Source: Cynocephalus volans (taxonomy: Eukaryota > Chordata > Mammalia > Dermoptera > Cynocephalidae). Taken from it: a stretch of 64,000 bases of DNA. Made by a program: the position numbers and the translations under genes. Below are positions 10,395 through 22,444 of the stretch, piece after piece. How positions within the stretch are numbered: position 1 is the first letter of the stretch; the number at the start of each line of letters is the position of its first letter. The stretch is taken from NCBI RefSeq assembly GCF_027409185.1, contig NC_084474.1:6255382-6319381 (forward strand). The letters are read 5' to 3'. The notes beneath the pieces were generated by a model, which was not told where the DNA came from, did no database searches, and saw only the letters and a list, made by a program, of their open reading frames with translations.

Positions 10395-12140
10395 GGTTTC
10401 CTTTCTCTTTATTTTTGTAACTTTGAAAATATGCATAACATACATGTAATTATGTGTATAATGCCATTAAACTCATTATCCAGGTTAAGCAAATGATCAC
10501 CGTCTGTTTTGATGTCTCTGGGTCCCTCCTGAATCATCCGTTTCCTGCCCCTTCCAAGTAGGTAAGATCTGAGTATTGTGTTCAGCTTTCCCTTGATTTT
10601 CTTTACAGTGTTATTACATATATTTGTTGTTGTAAATAATATTGTGTTTTAAAAAATTTTTGAACTTAAACTAGATGGAATCATACTTTATATATTCTTC
10701 TGAGATTTCCCAGGTTTACTCAATTTTGTGTCCCTGAAATTTTTGTGTCTCTGAAATGCATGTTGTTTTAAGTTAATTGTAGTTCATTCATTTTCACTGC
10801 CGTATAGATTTCAATTGAAGGAATACCCCATTCTTTTGTTGATGGACAAAATTTGTACTGCAAAAAGAGCCATTATGAACATTCTCTTATACCTCTTTGT
10901 GCACAAATGCAGCAGCTTTTAAAGGTACTTATTCACCTAGAATAAGTTTTCTTCACATTTTCTAGATTCTGCTGAATTGGTTTCCAAATTGGTTGTTGCA
11001 ATTAACTCTCCACCAAGAGCGTGTGTGACTCCCACATGTTCCACAGCCTTCCCCAGAGTTGATATTGTGGATGTCCAGACCTTTGCCAACCTGGTGGGCA
11101 TGAAATGGTTTCTCATTGCGCTTGCTAATGAGCTTGAGTATGTTTTTATAAGTTTATGAACCACTTTTTATTTCTCTCTGTGAAGTGTTTTCGAGTCTTT
11201 CACCCATTTTCATGTTGGAATTGTCTCTTTCTTACTTACTTAACAGTTCTTTATATTTATGCTCTAGACATTAACCTTTTTTCATTTATGAGTGTGGCAA
11301 ATGTTTTCTCCCAGAGATTTGCTTTTTTCCATTCCCTTTATAAGGTCTTTTTACAGAACAGAATTTAAAATTTTAATTTAGTAGAAATCATCAATCTTTT
11401 CCTTTATGTTTTGGCTTTGGTGTTTTAAGAAATTCTTCACTGTCTCAACATGCCCATATTTTCTCTTAAATTATATAGTTTTGCCTTTCTTGTTTGTCTT
11501 TAATTCTCTAGAGTTGATGTTTGTGTGTGGTGTGTGCTCAGAATCCGATTTCATTTTTTCCATGTGTACGGTAATATCCCAGCACCATTTATTAAATAAT
11601 CCGTCTTTTCCCTGCTAATCCTCGGTGCCATCTCAGACATACAGGAAGTTTCTGTGCATGTGCTGGCCTGTGTCTAGCCTCTATTCTGTTCTGTCAATCA
11701 ATTTGTCTGTTTCTGCACCAATACTACATTATTCTAATTTCTGTAGTTTTACAATAATTGTTGGTATCGGTGAGGCAATTCCTTCCACCTTATTTTTCAG
11801 CAGGAGTGTCTTGCCTGTTCTTGGGTTTTTGCTCTTCATATAGATTTTACAATCAGATTATCAAGTTATCCCCCAAAACTTGTTAGGTTTCAATTGAAAT
11901 TACATTGAATCTATAGATCCATTGCAAGAGAACTAATAGCTTTGTTATATTTAGTTTTTTAATCCACAAACATGATTGCCTATTTACCTATTTAGGTTCT
12001 TTCTAAAGTCTTTTAGTAAAGTTTTATAATTTTTTCATAAAAATTTATCTTTTGTTAGATGTAGTCCTAGGTTTTTATGTTTTCGTGTGTCTCTGTTTTC
12101 AAACTATTTGTTGTTGGTATATAAAAATAGGATTGATTTT
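10395..12140 (-). mobile_element. Old L1 (L1M-type), 3' half, reversed
   Basis: Reverse-complement L1 blocks appear in order: a GTTGATGGACAAAATTTGTA / CATTATGAACATT block, a TTTCACCCATTTT block, CCAGCACCATTTATTAAATA, TCTGTTCTGTCAATCAATTTG, and the ATTACATTGAATCTATAGATC block near 11900. These are ORF2 C-terminal and 3' UTR landmarks. Divergence is high and no frame survives. The split from the next L1 is placed at the T/A-rich run near 12140. Confidence 0.7.
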
Positions 12141-12463
12141 TAAAAAACTTTTTATTGTGAAATAATTATAGACTCTTAGGAAGTTGTGAAGACCGTACAG
12201 AGAGGTCCCATGAACACTTCACCTGATTTCCCCCAGTGGTTACATCTTCTGTAAATATAGTACTGGAGACTGACATTTGTCCAATGTGTGTGTAGTTCCA
12301 TTTTATCACCTGGGTAGATTTAGATAACCACACTACAGTTAAGACACAGAACTATTCCTTTCCAGTAAAAGTCCCCCCAGCTCTCTCCACCAGCCACCCT
12401 TTCCTCTATTCATCACTAACCCTGGCCACTGATATTTTCTCCATTTCTGTGAGTTTGTCATTT

Positions 12464-13021
12464 TAAAACAATTTTTAAAAATGTATTTATTTTAATTGAC
12501 ACATTTAATTGTTCATACTTATTGGATACAATCTGATGTTTTGATACATACATATGTTGTACAATGATTGGGTCAGACTAGTAGTTAGTGTATCTATCAC
12601 ATGCATTTATCATTGGTTTGTGGTGAGAATATTCAAAAGACTATCCAACGCCCCCAGTCTCTGGTAACCACTGTTCTGCTCTTTGCCTCTATAATGTCAC
12701 TTTTTTTTTTTAGATTCTACATACAAGTGAGATCATGTGGTATTTGCCTTTTTCTGTGTCTGGCTTACTTCACTTAACATAATGTCTTCCAGATCCATCC
12801 ATATTGCTGCAAGTGACAGGATTTCATTCTTTCTTGTGGCTGAATAGTACTCCACTGTGTATATGTACCACATTTTTTATCCATTCACATGTTGTTGGGC
12901 ACTTAGGTTGATTCCATATTTTGGCTATTGTGAATAGAGCTGCAATAAACATGGGAGTGCAGGTATCCCTTTGATTTACTGATTTCATTTCCTTTGGGTA
13001 TATACCCAGTAGTGGGGTAAT
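12464..13021 (-). mobile_element. Younger L1 3' end nested in older L1
   Basis: A 5'-truncated L1 tail, reversed. The 3' UTR comes first (TTTAATTGACACA ... TTGGATACAATCTGATG), then the ORF2 end (CCATATTGCTGCAAGTGACAG, ATGTACCACATTTTTTATCC, TTTGGGTATATACCCAGTAG). An exact 10-bp target duplication, TTTGTCATTT, flanks it at 12454-12463 and 13022-13031. The older L1 reads through if the insert is removed. Confidence 0.85.
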
Positions 13022-13041
13022 TTTGTCATTTCAAGAATTTT

Positions 13042-13100
13042 GTTTTGTTTTGTTTTTTGGCCGCTGGCTGGTACAGGGATCCAACCTTGACCTTGGTGTT
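13042..13100 (-). mobile_element. tRNA-derived SINE fragment with exact 14-bp target duplication
   Basis: A 59-bp insert. On the minus strand it reads AACACCAAGGTCAAGG, a B-box-like GGTTGGATCC, GTACCAGCCAGCGGCC, then an A-rich tail of AAAAC repeats. This is the 3' half of a tRNA-Ile-related unit. ATTTCAAGAATTTT occurs at both 13028-13041 and 13101-13114 (14/14), so it entered by L1-type target-primed reverse transcription and was 5'-truncated or is a half-tRNA subtype. Confidence 0.85.
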
Positions 13101-13723
13101 ATTTCAAGAATTTTATATAATGGAGTCATATAGCATGTGACTTTTTGGAATTGGCTTTTTTTCCCTCAGCATAATGCCCTCAAGATCCATGCAAGTTGCT
13201 CTGTGTATCAATAATTTGTTCCTTTTCATTGCTGAGCAGCATTCCATAGTATAAATGTATCACAATTTGTTTAGACATTCACCTGTTGTAGGACATTTGG
13301 GTTGTTTCCAGTTTTGGGTCATTGTAGATAAGTTTGCTATGAACAATTACGTACAAGTTTTTGTGCAGGTATAAGGTTTTATTTCTCTGGAATAAATGCT
13401 CAAGTATAATTATTTGGTGGGATGATAAGTGTACCTTTCATTTTTTTCAGAAATTGACAACTGTTTTCCAGACTGACTCTACCATTTTACATTTCCACCA
13501 GTGATATGTAACAGATCAAATTTTTATGCATCCTCACCACTATTTGGTATTGTCACTATTTTTAATTTTAGCTATTGTAATAGCTGTGTAGTGGTAGCTC
13601 ATTGTGTTATTAATTTTCATTTCTGTAATGGCTAATGATGTTGAACATCTTTTCATGTGCTTATTTGCCATCCGTATGTCCTCTTTAGTGAAATGTCTTT
13701 TCATATCTCTTGCCCATGCCTAA

Positions 13724-13790
13724 TTGTACGGTGTGATTTTGTACTGTTGAGTTTTGAGAATTCTGTATATATTCTGGATAGGAGACCTTT
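13724..13790. repeat. 67-bp dispersed duplication, copy 1
   Basis: Starts TTGTACGGTGTGATTTTG and ends AGGAGACCTTT. It matches 14511-14577 at 65 of 67 positions in the same orientation, 787 bp apart. This copy fits the expected order of reversed L1 sequence, so it looks like the source. Confidence 0.85.
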
Positions 13791-14510
13791 GTCACATATG
13801 TGGCTTGCAAATACTATCTCCCAGTCTTCTTGTGCTCTTAACAGAGTCTTTTACAGAATGAAAGTTTTTAGTTTTGATAAAATCCAATTAACTGATTTGT
13901 TTTTCTTTTAAGAATCATGTTTGGGTGTCAGATCTAAGAACTCTACCCAAGCCTTAGATTCTGAAGATTTTTTTTTCTGGAAGTTTTGTATTGTTGCATT
14001 TATGTTTAAATCTAAGATACATTTTGAGTTAACTTTTTTATGTAGTGTCAGGTTCATTTTTCTTTTAACTTATGGATCTCCAATTTGTTGAAATAACTAT
14101 TGTTTCTTCATTGAATTACTTTTGCATCTTCATCAAAAATCCTTCGGCTGTACTTCTGTGGGTCTATTTCTAGGTTCTCTATTCTGTCCCATTGATTATG
14201 TGCCTATCACTCCAACAATACCAAATAGTCTTGATTAATGTAGATTTTCAGTAAGTCTTATAATTTCGTTGAGTGATTCCTCTCACTTTATTCTTCTTTT
14301 TCAAAATTGTTTCAGCTATTCTAGTTCTTTTGCCTTTCCATATAAATTTTAGAATAATCTTGTTCATAAGTACAAAAAGTCTTGCTGGGATTTTGATAGG
14401 ATTTGAGTTAAATCTATTAGTCAATTTGGGGAGAATTGGTATCATTATAATGTTGAACCTCTAATCTATGAACACTGTATGTCTCTCCATTTATTTAAAT
14501 CCTTGATTTC

Positions 14511-14577
14511 TTGTACTGTGTGATTTTGTACTGTTCAGTTTTGAGAATTCTGTATATATTCTGGATAGGAGACCTTT
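14511..14577. repeat. 67-bp dispersed duplication, copy 2
   Basis: Near-identical to 13724-13790 (65/67, mismatches only near the start). It interrupts the expected reversed-L1 order: the upstream text (CCTTGATTTC) should continue towards the TGTTTTGTAGCTTTC block that instead follows this tract. It is therefore the derived copy. Confidence 0.8.
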
Positions 14578-14895
14578 ACTGGTGTTTTGTAGCTTTCTGC
14601 ATACAAATCCTACACATGTTTTGTTAATTTTTTCCTAAGTATTTAATTTTTTTGAGTGATTATAAATGGTGTTGTATTTTAAAGTTCAGATTCCACATGT
14701 GCATTGCTAGTAATAGCAATACAATTATTTTAATGTTTATTTTGTATCCTGCAACTTTGCTGAATTCACTTATTAGTTCTAGAAGTTTTAAAAAATAAGT
14801 TCCCTGGAATTTTATGTGTAGACCATCATGTCATCTACAAACAGGGACAGTTTTATTTCTTCCTTTCTGATTTGTACGTTTTTTCTTTGTTTTCT

Positions 14896-15360
14896 TGGAT
14901 GAGCCCAATCTAATCATGTAAGTGCTTAAAATGGAAGAGGAAGGCAGGGGTGTGGGTCAGAGAGACAGGGTGGTGGCAGAAAAGGCAGGAGAGGTTTGAA
15001 GCATGAGTGTTGAGATGCACAGGTGCTGGCTTTGAAGATGGGGAAAAGAGAGCATGAGCCAAGGCTTGTGTGGCCTCTGGAAGCTGAGAATGGCCCTCAG
15101 CTGATGGCCAGTGAGGAAGTGGGCACCTTGGTCCTACAAACTCAAAAAATGAAATTCTTCCAACAATCTGAATGATCAAGGAAATGGAGTCTGTCCTAGC
15201 ACCTCCAGAAAGGAACGCAGCCCTACTGACACCTTGATTTCAGCCCAGTGAGACTGCATCAGACTTCTGACCTACAGAACTGTAAGATAACACATCTGTG
15301 TAGTTTAAGCCACTAAGTCTGTGGTAACTTGTCATGGCAGAGATAAAAAAAAAGCTAATA
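14896..15360 (+). mobile_element. MLT1 LTR, 5'-truncated
   Basis: The 3' 465 bp or so of an ERVL-MaLR MLT1 LTR inside the reversed L1. Landmarks in order: GATGAGCCCAATCTAATCATG, GCTGGCTTTGAAGATGG, AAAGGAACGCAGCCCT, GACACCTTGATTTCAGCCCA, GACTTCTGACCTACAGAACTG and TTTAAGCCACTAAGTCTGTG, ending in an A-rich stretch. No coding content. Confidence 0.85.
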
Positions 15361-16015
15361 AATGCATAGCATGCCTTATTATATTTTAGGGTCTGCAGGG
15401 TCTGTAGTGACATCCACTGTTTTTAATGATAATTTGTGCCTTCTCTCTGCTTTCTTTCTCGGTCTTGCTAGTGGTGTGTCACTTTTGTTGACCTTTCGTA
15501 GACATGGCTTTTTTGTTTCATTGATTTTCTCTACTGCTTTTCTGTTTTCAATTTCATTGATTTCTGGTCTTATCTTTATTATTTTATTTTTAACTTGCTT
15601 TCAGTTTATTTTCTTCTTCTTTCTCTATATTCTTGGGGTGAAAACTCAGATTGCTGATTTGAGACTTTACCCAATTTCTCACAAACATGAACGTTTAGTG
15701 CTATGCAGCTCCCTCTCAGCACGCTGCTTTAGCTGCATCCTACCTTTTTTGATATATAGACTTTCATTTTCACTCAGTTTCAATGTATTCTTTAATTTAC
15801 CTTGAGATTTTCTCTGACTTATCAGTGATTTGGAATTGAGTTGTTTAGTTTCCAACTGTCTGGAGATTTTCATGTTCTCTTTCTGTTTTTAATTTCTAGT
15901 TTGATTCCATTGAAGTTGGAAAATGTTCTCCTTCCACGTTCATTTCTTCTATTTTCTTTGGAAAGTCCAAACCAGAATCTTCTTGAATATTGTTTTGTTT
16001 TCCTTTAATTCTGCT

Positions 16016-18029
16016 AGTTGTAGAAATGCGATACATAAGAGCCCTTGAGACAAATATAGGCAAAAATTGCATATTTCATACATACTTTATCTTAATTAAC
16101 TCCTGTATTTTTTCAAATTGTCATATGGAATATGACTTACTGAACTTGCCATAATTTTTGCCCATTTATATATTAAATATTCACTATTGTTAATTTCAAT
16201 TATTTAGTCTTCTATAACCTATATACAAATACTATCAAACAAAAAAAATCAAAAGATATATTCCTTCTTTCCAAGGAACTATAGACAGCTGTGGGATAAG
16301 GGTAAATAAATGTGATGAATGCTATGTTAAGTATCATGGGACAGGAGGGACACATAATCTGTCTAGGGTAGTGAATCATGGGGCCAGGAAATGCTTCTAG
16401 AAGTGGTCACATATGGTGTGCTTTGAGTCTGCATAGTCATGTAAATCTCCTTCCATCATCCATTCAAAATTATGTGCCAGGAGTAAATCTTGAAATACCT
16501 TTGATAAGCATTTAAAGATATAAAATTCCTAGCATTCAAGTTATTGGACCCTGCTAGTGATTGCTTTGAACTATTATATGTGTCACACAAACATTCAGTA
16601 GCACTGATAGTTATATTCAATTAAATTGAATAAAAAAAATATTTGTTGCTGCATCTGCTATTTTCAAAGTATTATGGCAAGTGTCGATAGGATACAAGAC
16701 AGTGTAGAAATGTTTCCTGCTCCTGCTAGACATAAAATCCAAGGGAAGAATTCCTTTTGGGTTACCTCAACTTACTTATTCATAGGAAAGTGCAGGGCAA
16801 TTATTTTGCATATTTTTTTTCTAGGTGATTTGCACATGTTTATTTAATTATTTAATAGAAATAGTCTTAGTTGCAGATACTTCCAATAAACAAGTTTACT
16901 TCTAGGCTAAAATAAAAACCAAAATGTTATAAAATGTGTAAAATGGCTGAACATACTTTTTAAATTACTGTCTAGTTGTAGAAGGTATTTTGCAGGTGCA
17001 CTATTGAATTTATTTTTTAAAAATGAGGACCTTTTGATAGGATCAAGGGCACTGCAAGTGTAATTTGTTAAATGAAACCTTGCTAGGGTGAGGGCACTGC
17101 TCCTAGAGTGCTACTAAATAAAGACAGCACGTCAGCTGCCCTTTCTTTGCCACGGTAATAACAGGACTCTGTACTCTCAACAGTGGCACTGGTGTGACTG
17201 ACAGGCAGCTCTGGAGAAGTGCTTCAGAGAGACTACCTCTGGCTGCAGGAATCCAGGCAATGGGACACAATTGCTGCTGGTGTTATTGTAATTGTTATCC
17301 ACTAATTAGTACTTGACTATTTGGATTAAATATTTATTTATTTTATAATTATTAACTTCCAAAAATGTAACCATCAGTGAATTGAGTAAAAGGAAAACCT
17401 TAAAAAAAGTTTATATCATTTGAAAAAATGATTAAAGTTACAATTTCAAATTAAATTATATTTTAGCAAGGAAAAAGCTTAGAACATGACACAAAAGGCT
17501 GATGTGGGGAGAGAGAAAAAGGGGATTATTCAGGATTAATTTCTTTTCTTTGATATTGTTCATTTAATAAATGTCTTTTAGTAATTTTGTATGTCTAAGG
17601 AAGGTAGCGAGGCTGGATCTTCATAGAATTGACAGCTATGCCATAAAAAGAAAGACCCTTTGGGGTGAAGGGTTTAATTTTAACCCAAATTAAACTTTAT
17701 TTATTTAATAGTAGTGTAGAAAATAGATTGCTGAGAGAAATTGCTGAAGGCAGAGTGACTTGTGAGGACACCAGTATATTTTTCTAGATAAATATATCAA
17801 AGACCTGAATTAAGGGTGTGGCAGTGGGAAGAGTATGAAGATTTCAGAGTTTAGAGCTAGGTAATTGATAAAGATGAATAAGATATTTAAAAAGTAAAAT
17901 CGATAAGATAAATACATTTTTAAAAATGTGAATCCGTTATGTTGACCCTGGGACAGGAAAATGGAAATTACATTTACAGTGAGAGACAGTATAAAAATAG
18001 GCAATGGCAAGGTCATATAGGAACTATAA
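16016..18029. other. Unassigned AT-rich sequence
   Basis: No confident repeat, exon or RNA. The stretch around 16256-16440 (GTGATGAATGCTATGTTAAG ... GGAAATGCTTCTAGAAGTGG) resembles an ancient interspersed repeat I cannot name. Otherwise A/T runs only. Confidence 0.4.
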
Positions 18030-18129
18030 CTTTGACCCACAATCTTCAGTAACCGGGCTAGAAAGCCAAACATAGTCAAACACAATCTCTGTAGCAATTG
18101 GTCCCAAATGATCAGGACCTGATCAATAA

Positions 18130-18425
18130 CTGACAGCTTCCCCATTTTCCTCCCAATTTAAGACTAACTGAAAAAAGCCAAATATGCCCCCCTAAGAAAT
18201 AAAATAGGATTTCCCACTTCTACTTACCTATTCTCCAGCTTTCCCATGCCAGCAGCCTCCAGTCAGGGCATACCTTAGTCTTCCTTTTTTCACTGTAAAG
18301 CTTTCCAACTTCTCTACCTGTCTTTGACTCTGCCAAATGCAAGTCGTAGAGGCTTAACTCTCTGCAAGCTCTGAATAAATAGCCTTTGCTTGTTCTAATT
18401 TGGGTGTTGTTCATTTATTTCCACA
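18130..18425 (+). mobile_element. ERV1-like LTR, 3' part (candidate)
   Basis: The segment ends like an LTR: a degenerate TATA (CACTGTAAAGC), a pyrimidine-rich stretch, AATAAATAGCC, a GT/T-rich tract and a terminal ATTTCCACA. The upstream limit is unclear and may reach 17980, where GTATAAAAATAGG occurs. I cannot name the family. Confidence 0.45.
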
Positions 18426-20214
18426 ATAAAGAGAAAGAGTTGAGGTTAGAGAAAGAGTCCAGGTAATAAATTAAATTTTAGACTTCATTAAGTATTGATC
18501 TGTCCAATACATAATTCGATATTTAATATTTAGTATTTCTGAAGGAGAAAAACTGCAAATTGCTGCACCAGTCCAACTGACAATATTCAGTAAGCTAGGG
18601 AAAAATGAATGACAAAGTAAAAACAAACAAAAAAACTGTCCAGTGGGTTGGTTTGAGGAAAATAGAATAGTTTAGCCAGGCCCCCTTCCCTCCGTCCAGT
18701 TGGGGGTGGTGCATAACATTCTTTGTAAACAAGTTGTGTGTGGGTGGAGTTAATGTGCATGTGTGCCCATGTATTTTTTTTACTTTGTTGCTATTATTAT
18801 GTGTTCTTCAGTTTGTGAAGCAGCTGGGCCTGGACAGCAGAGCTCATGTTTAAAAATAGAGCATTTTTACTTTGGTGGCAGCTGCTCAGTTTTTCTTTGG
18901 ACTTTGCTGGTAGCAGTCGAGTTTCTGGATTTCTCTTTGGACTGCCTAGCTCTTAGATGTGTGTGTGCTTCCTTCTTCAAACAAGGCTCCAGAGACCTTT
19001 TTGCCAGTTACCTTGCTTGTAGACCTGCGTGTGAAGGGTTTGTGACCCAGTTTGGGCAACGGGCTTGAGGGGTCTGTGAGCTCCAGACCAAGCACTAGCT
19101 CTACAGTTGGTAAAAGATTATCATTGTTAAATGCAGATTACACTGGACCATTAAGAAGATAATTTCATTCAAGCTGTTGCAATAGGGATTAACTTTCGTT
19201 AGTCAGGAATATCTCAAAGTAAAAGAAGGGTGCCTCTAGTTTTCTAAAGGCAGCTAGAGAAAGGAAGTTATTCACGAGTGTAAGGGAGTTGTGAGGAAGG
19301 ATAGAGACAAGACATTTCAAAATACATGGGGGCATGGTGGTTCTTCTTGATCAGCCCTTTCCAGGAACACTAAAGGGTGTGGACATTTTTTATTAGTTCC
19401 TATGTTTTGGGAGCACCTGGCTCAGATCAAATTCAACATTGCCAGCAACAACATTAAATGCTGTTGGCGAAATAGAATTAAAAATAAAATCTCCTAACCT
19501 AGTAAACCTCTCCACAGGAGAAGAGAAGAAAGAAAACCGTTTTATTATTCAATAAGCATTAATCCAGAATGTGATGCACCTTACAGACAATCCAGTAAGG
19601 GACTGCAAAGACAGAAAGGAATCTCACTTTTATATCACCGAGCATGTACAATTCACTGCGGTAAGGAAGGAGTCTTGTGAGATTCCCCTTCCAGGGGAAT
19701 CCCTGACCTGGGTGGGTCCAAGTGCTCGCTGCTACAGGATCGCCAATCCCACCTGTCAGACAGAACTTAAAGGAATGTCTTCGTTTTAGTTTTTTTTTTT
19801 TTTTATTTCAGGAGACATCAACCAGAAGACAGAAGATACCAACTGCCTGCCCAGTCGACTGAGGGTTGGGGTTGATGTAGATAAATATATCGGGGAGACA
19901 GGATGTTTTCAAGTGTGATGGACAGCTGCTTCCTGCTTTGAGGGATCATATTGGATATCGGCTTGCTATACGACCTTAGTTATTCCTTAAGGGCTAGCAA
20001 TAAAGGGCAAACAAGGTCAGTTCTATAGTGTATACATGTGTGGGGGGTCTTCTACATTTACACTTACATTTATGCTCTCAAAATGAACAATAACTAGTCC
20101 TCAAGTTAGAGGACTCAACAGCATGACTTGTTACACATAGTTGATTTTCAGTTGGTAATGGGATTGACCATCTGTGTTGGCTAATTGGCTTAATCTAAAG
20201 GAAAAATAAACTTG
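18426..20214. other. Unassigned; possible reversed LTR near 19500-19780
   Basis: Within 19500-19780 the minus strand has GATATAAAAGTGAG at about 19634 and AATAATAAAA about 85 bp later, the order of a TATA box and poly(A) signal in a reversed LTR, followed by a T run at 19790-19804. I could not match it to a family. The remainder, including the GC-richer 18660-19100, is unrecognised. Confidence 0.35.
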
Positions 20215-20450
20215 CCCTATATATATTTTTTCCTGTTCAACCAGTCCATAATTGATGACCATGTAGGTTCTTTCCAGTGTTTTGCTATCACAAATAGTGC
20301 TGCAGTGAAGAACTTTCAGTATATATCTTTTTGTTCTTTTGCTTAGTGCATCAATCACTGGGATAGATCCCTAGAAGTGGGATTGCTAGATGAAAGACTA
20401 AATGCATATTCAATTTTGCTAAATAGTTCATGCAATCATTTAAAAAAAAA
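20215..20450 (-). mobile_element. Old L1/HAL1-like 3' fragment
   Basis: Reversed L1-type text: GTTCTTTCCAGTGTTTTGCTATCACAAATAGTGCTGC, followed by GGATAGATCCCTAGAAGTGGGATTGCTAGATGAAAG, matching the ORF2-end to 3' UTR landmarks of old L1 or HAL1. Truncated and without a frame. Confidence 0.6.
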
Positions 20451-20814
20451 ACTGATTATATATATTTATGGGGCAAGAACTTGTCATATCTTTATGACAG
20501 GTCTTAGCTTTGGAATGAAGGTTGTCATAGTTAGGCTCCTATTTTACATAAAGTGGGAGACAGGGAAGCTAACTTACTTGATGGTCACAATTCAAAAAGA
20601 TGGTTCTTGTGGTCTTTAAGCTGGCAAGAGCCTTATTTAGCTTTTAAAAAGATTCACATACATTTTAAAGAGACAGAGAAAAAACTTACACATTTTCCAA
20701 AGTGAATGCTCTAAGAAACAAAGTGGAGATGAGTCTCTCCCCTTCTTGTAAACAGGGCAATTTTCTTTTCTTTTCTTTTTTGAATTGTACTTGCCCTTAC
20801 AATGCTTACTTACC

Positions 20815-20985
20815 CCTCACTAGCTGTGCGTCTTTGGGTTAATTTCTTAACCTCTAGCTCCAGTTTTCTCATTTGTTCAGTGGGAATAATTATATCTATC
20901 ATACTGTGTTTTTACTAAGATTAACTTATGCATGAAAACACTTAAAACCATGCCTAGTATGTAAGAAATTCTGAACAAAATCTTG
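20815..20985 (+). mobile_element. MIR SINE
   Basis: MIR core and 3' region in sense: CTAGCTGTGCGTCTTTGGG, TTAACCTCTAGCTCCAGTTTTCTCATTTGT, GTGGGAATAATTATATCTATC, ending ATGCCTAGTATGTAAGAA. Strongly diverged, as expected for this ancient mammalian SINE. Confidence 0.7.
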
Positions 20986-22444
20986 TTACATCACACATAT
21001 ATGAATTCAGAAGAAGTTAAGGTGTTATTCATAAAGTCAAGACTAAGCCTGATAAAACTGCAAATTAAACAATTTGTAGTAAGCTACACATTTGTCTCCA
21101 TTCAAAGAAGAACACAGACACCCAGTGAGTAGTGACTCAAGTTGAGCAAATAACTTCTCTGGAGTTTGTCTCTAAAGAAACTATGTAGATGCACTAGCTT
21201 CAAAAATTTTCAGAGTAGTATAAACTGACCTATTTGGGTAGAAGAATAGAGAAAACCAATAAAATGTATGGACAAAGGGAGGGGTGTTTCTTTTTTAAAG
21301 ATCTGAGAAATGGAATACCCTTACTTGGTGAAAACAGGTCATTAAATAGAATGTCAAAATTTAGTCCTTTTTAAGTAACTTTGTACTTTAAAACACCTCT
21401 GTAACTCTTAAAAACAAATGCATTCACAGGCAACCATTTGGAAACTAATGATTTTCATCTGCAGGAGAGCCTCTTCCCTGAAGCTAAAAACAGGTAAGAA
21501 TTGGGTAGGATTTAGGCAGAACAAAAATATTTGTGGAGATGAATCCAGTAATTGAACACACTGGATAAAAGACGTAAATAGGCAGCAGCCAAAAGCAAAA
21601 TCATCTTTGTTCCTTGTGAGCTGGGATGAAGGTTGGTTTGGGGTGGGTGAGGCAGAACAGGGAGATATGAGAAGCCAAGGAAGAAATATGAGTTTGGTCA
21701 ACAAAATACCTTTTAGATCATTAAAATTGGAGCAGAACCACTAATGGTAGTTTTGCCTGCGACACAAAATGATTTGCCTTTAAAGTTTTACAAAATAAAC
21801 CAACTCAACCAAAATAACGGCTTTCTAACTAATTAAAAACAAAACTTGTTATCCTCTTTAAGCATGCTTAAAACATTTTAATTGGAAACTACAAGTCTTC
21901 TAACATCTGTTAGATGTTTTGGCAAATGTATCAAAATGAGAGTTGCTTTAACCTTTCTTCTTACACACTTTAATGTCTTCAAATGCAATAGTTCACATAT
22001 TCCCTGAATTCCTTCATATTAAATGAGCTCCCAATTAAAACTATTTTTAAGATCTTGCTTCTCAATTTTCTGTAACTGCTCCTCTATGTGAAGAAAAATT
22101 TTAAAAATTGATAATTATTCTAAATTTTCAGAATAATGAAAATTGTAGAATTTTCCTTTAGAAAAATTAGTCTGTTCCAAATGTTGACTTAGTTTATATG
22201 TAGAAAGTGAGCAAAATTCATATAAAGAGGTTATTTATTCATTGAATTATTAATAGTAATTACATGATAACTGTATGTTAATTTATTTGCCTTTGTTTTT
22301 AAAATGTATTTTATATTGAATTATCTATCTAAGGTACCGTTTACTTGTTTGGTAAGAATCTTCTTTCTCATATTTAATGTTTTAGTGATGTATCTATTCT
22401 TAAGTTTTTTTGAAAATCAAGAAAGAATAGTTATTACTTCATCT
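20986..22444. other. Unassigned AT-rich sequence
   Basis: I see no repeat or gene I can support. Open frames are short and A/T-driven. Confidence 0.4.

Larger units (their letters stand above)
12141..16015 (-). mobile_element. L1M, reversed, interrupted by three insertions
   Basis: A second reversed L1 starts at an A/T run (AAAAACTTTTTATTG). It carries 3' UTR, ORF2 C-terminal landmarks (13130-14480) and earlier ORF2 landmarks at 15460-15950 (GGTCTTGCTAGTGG, TTTCATTGATTTTCTCTA, TTGTTTAGTTTCCAAC). A short ORF2 C-terminal frame survives at 14248-14445 (minus), with the FIWKGKRTRIAETILKKKN-type block typical of L1. It is interrupted by a younger L1 tail (12464-13021), a SINE piece (13042-13100) and an MLT1 LTR (14896-15360), and carries a 67-bp duplicated tract. 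Confidence 0.75.

Noticed and set aside
15362..15805. 147-codon hydrophobic plus-strand frame as a membrane protein
   Set aside because: Antisense of L1 ORF2; T-rich antisense L1 produces spurious hydrophobic frames.
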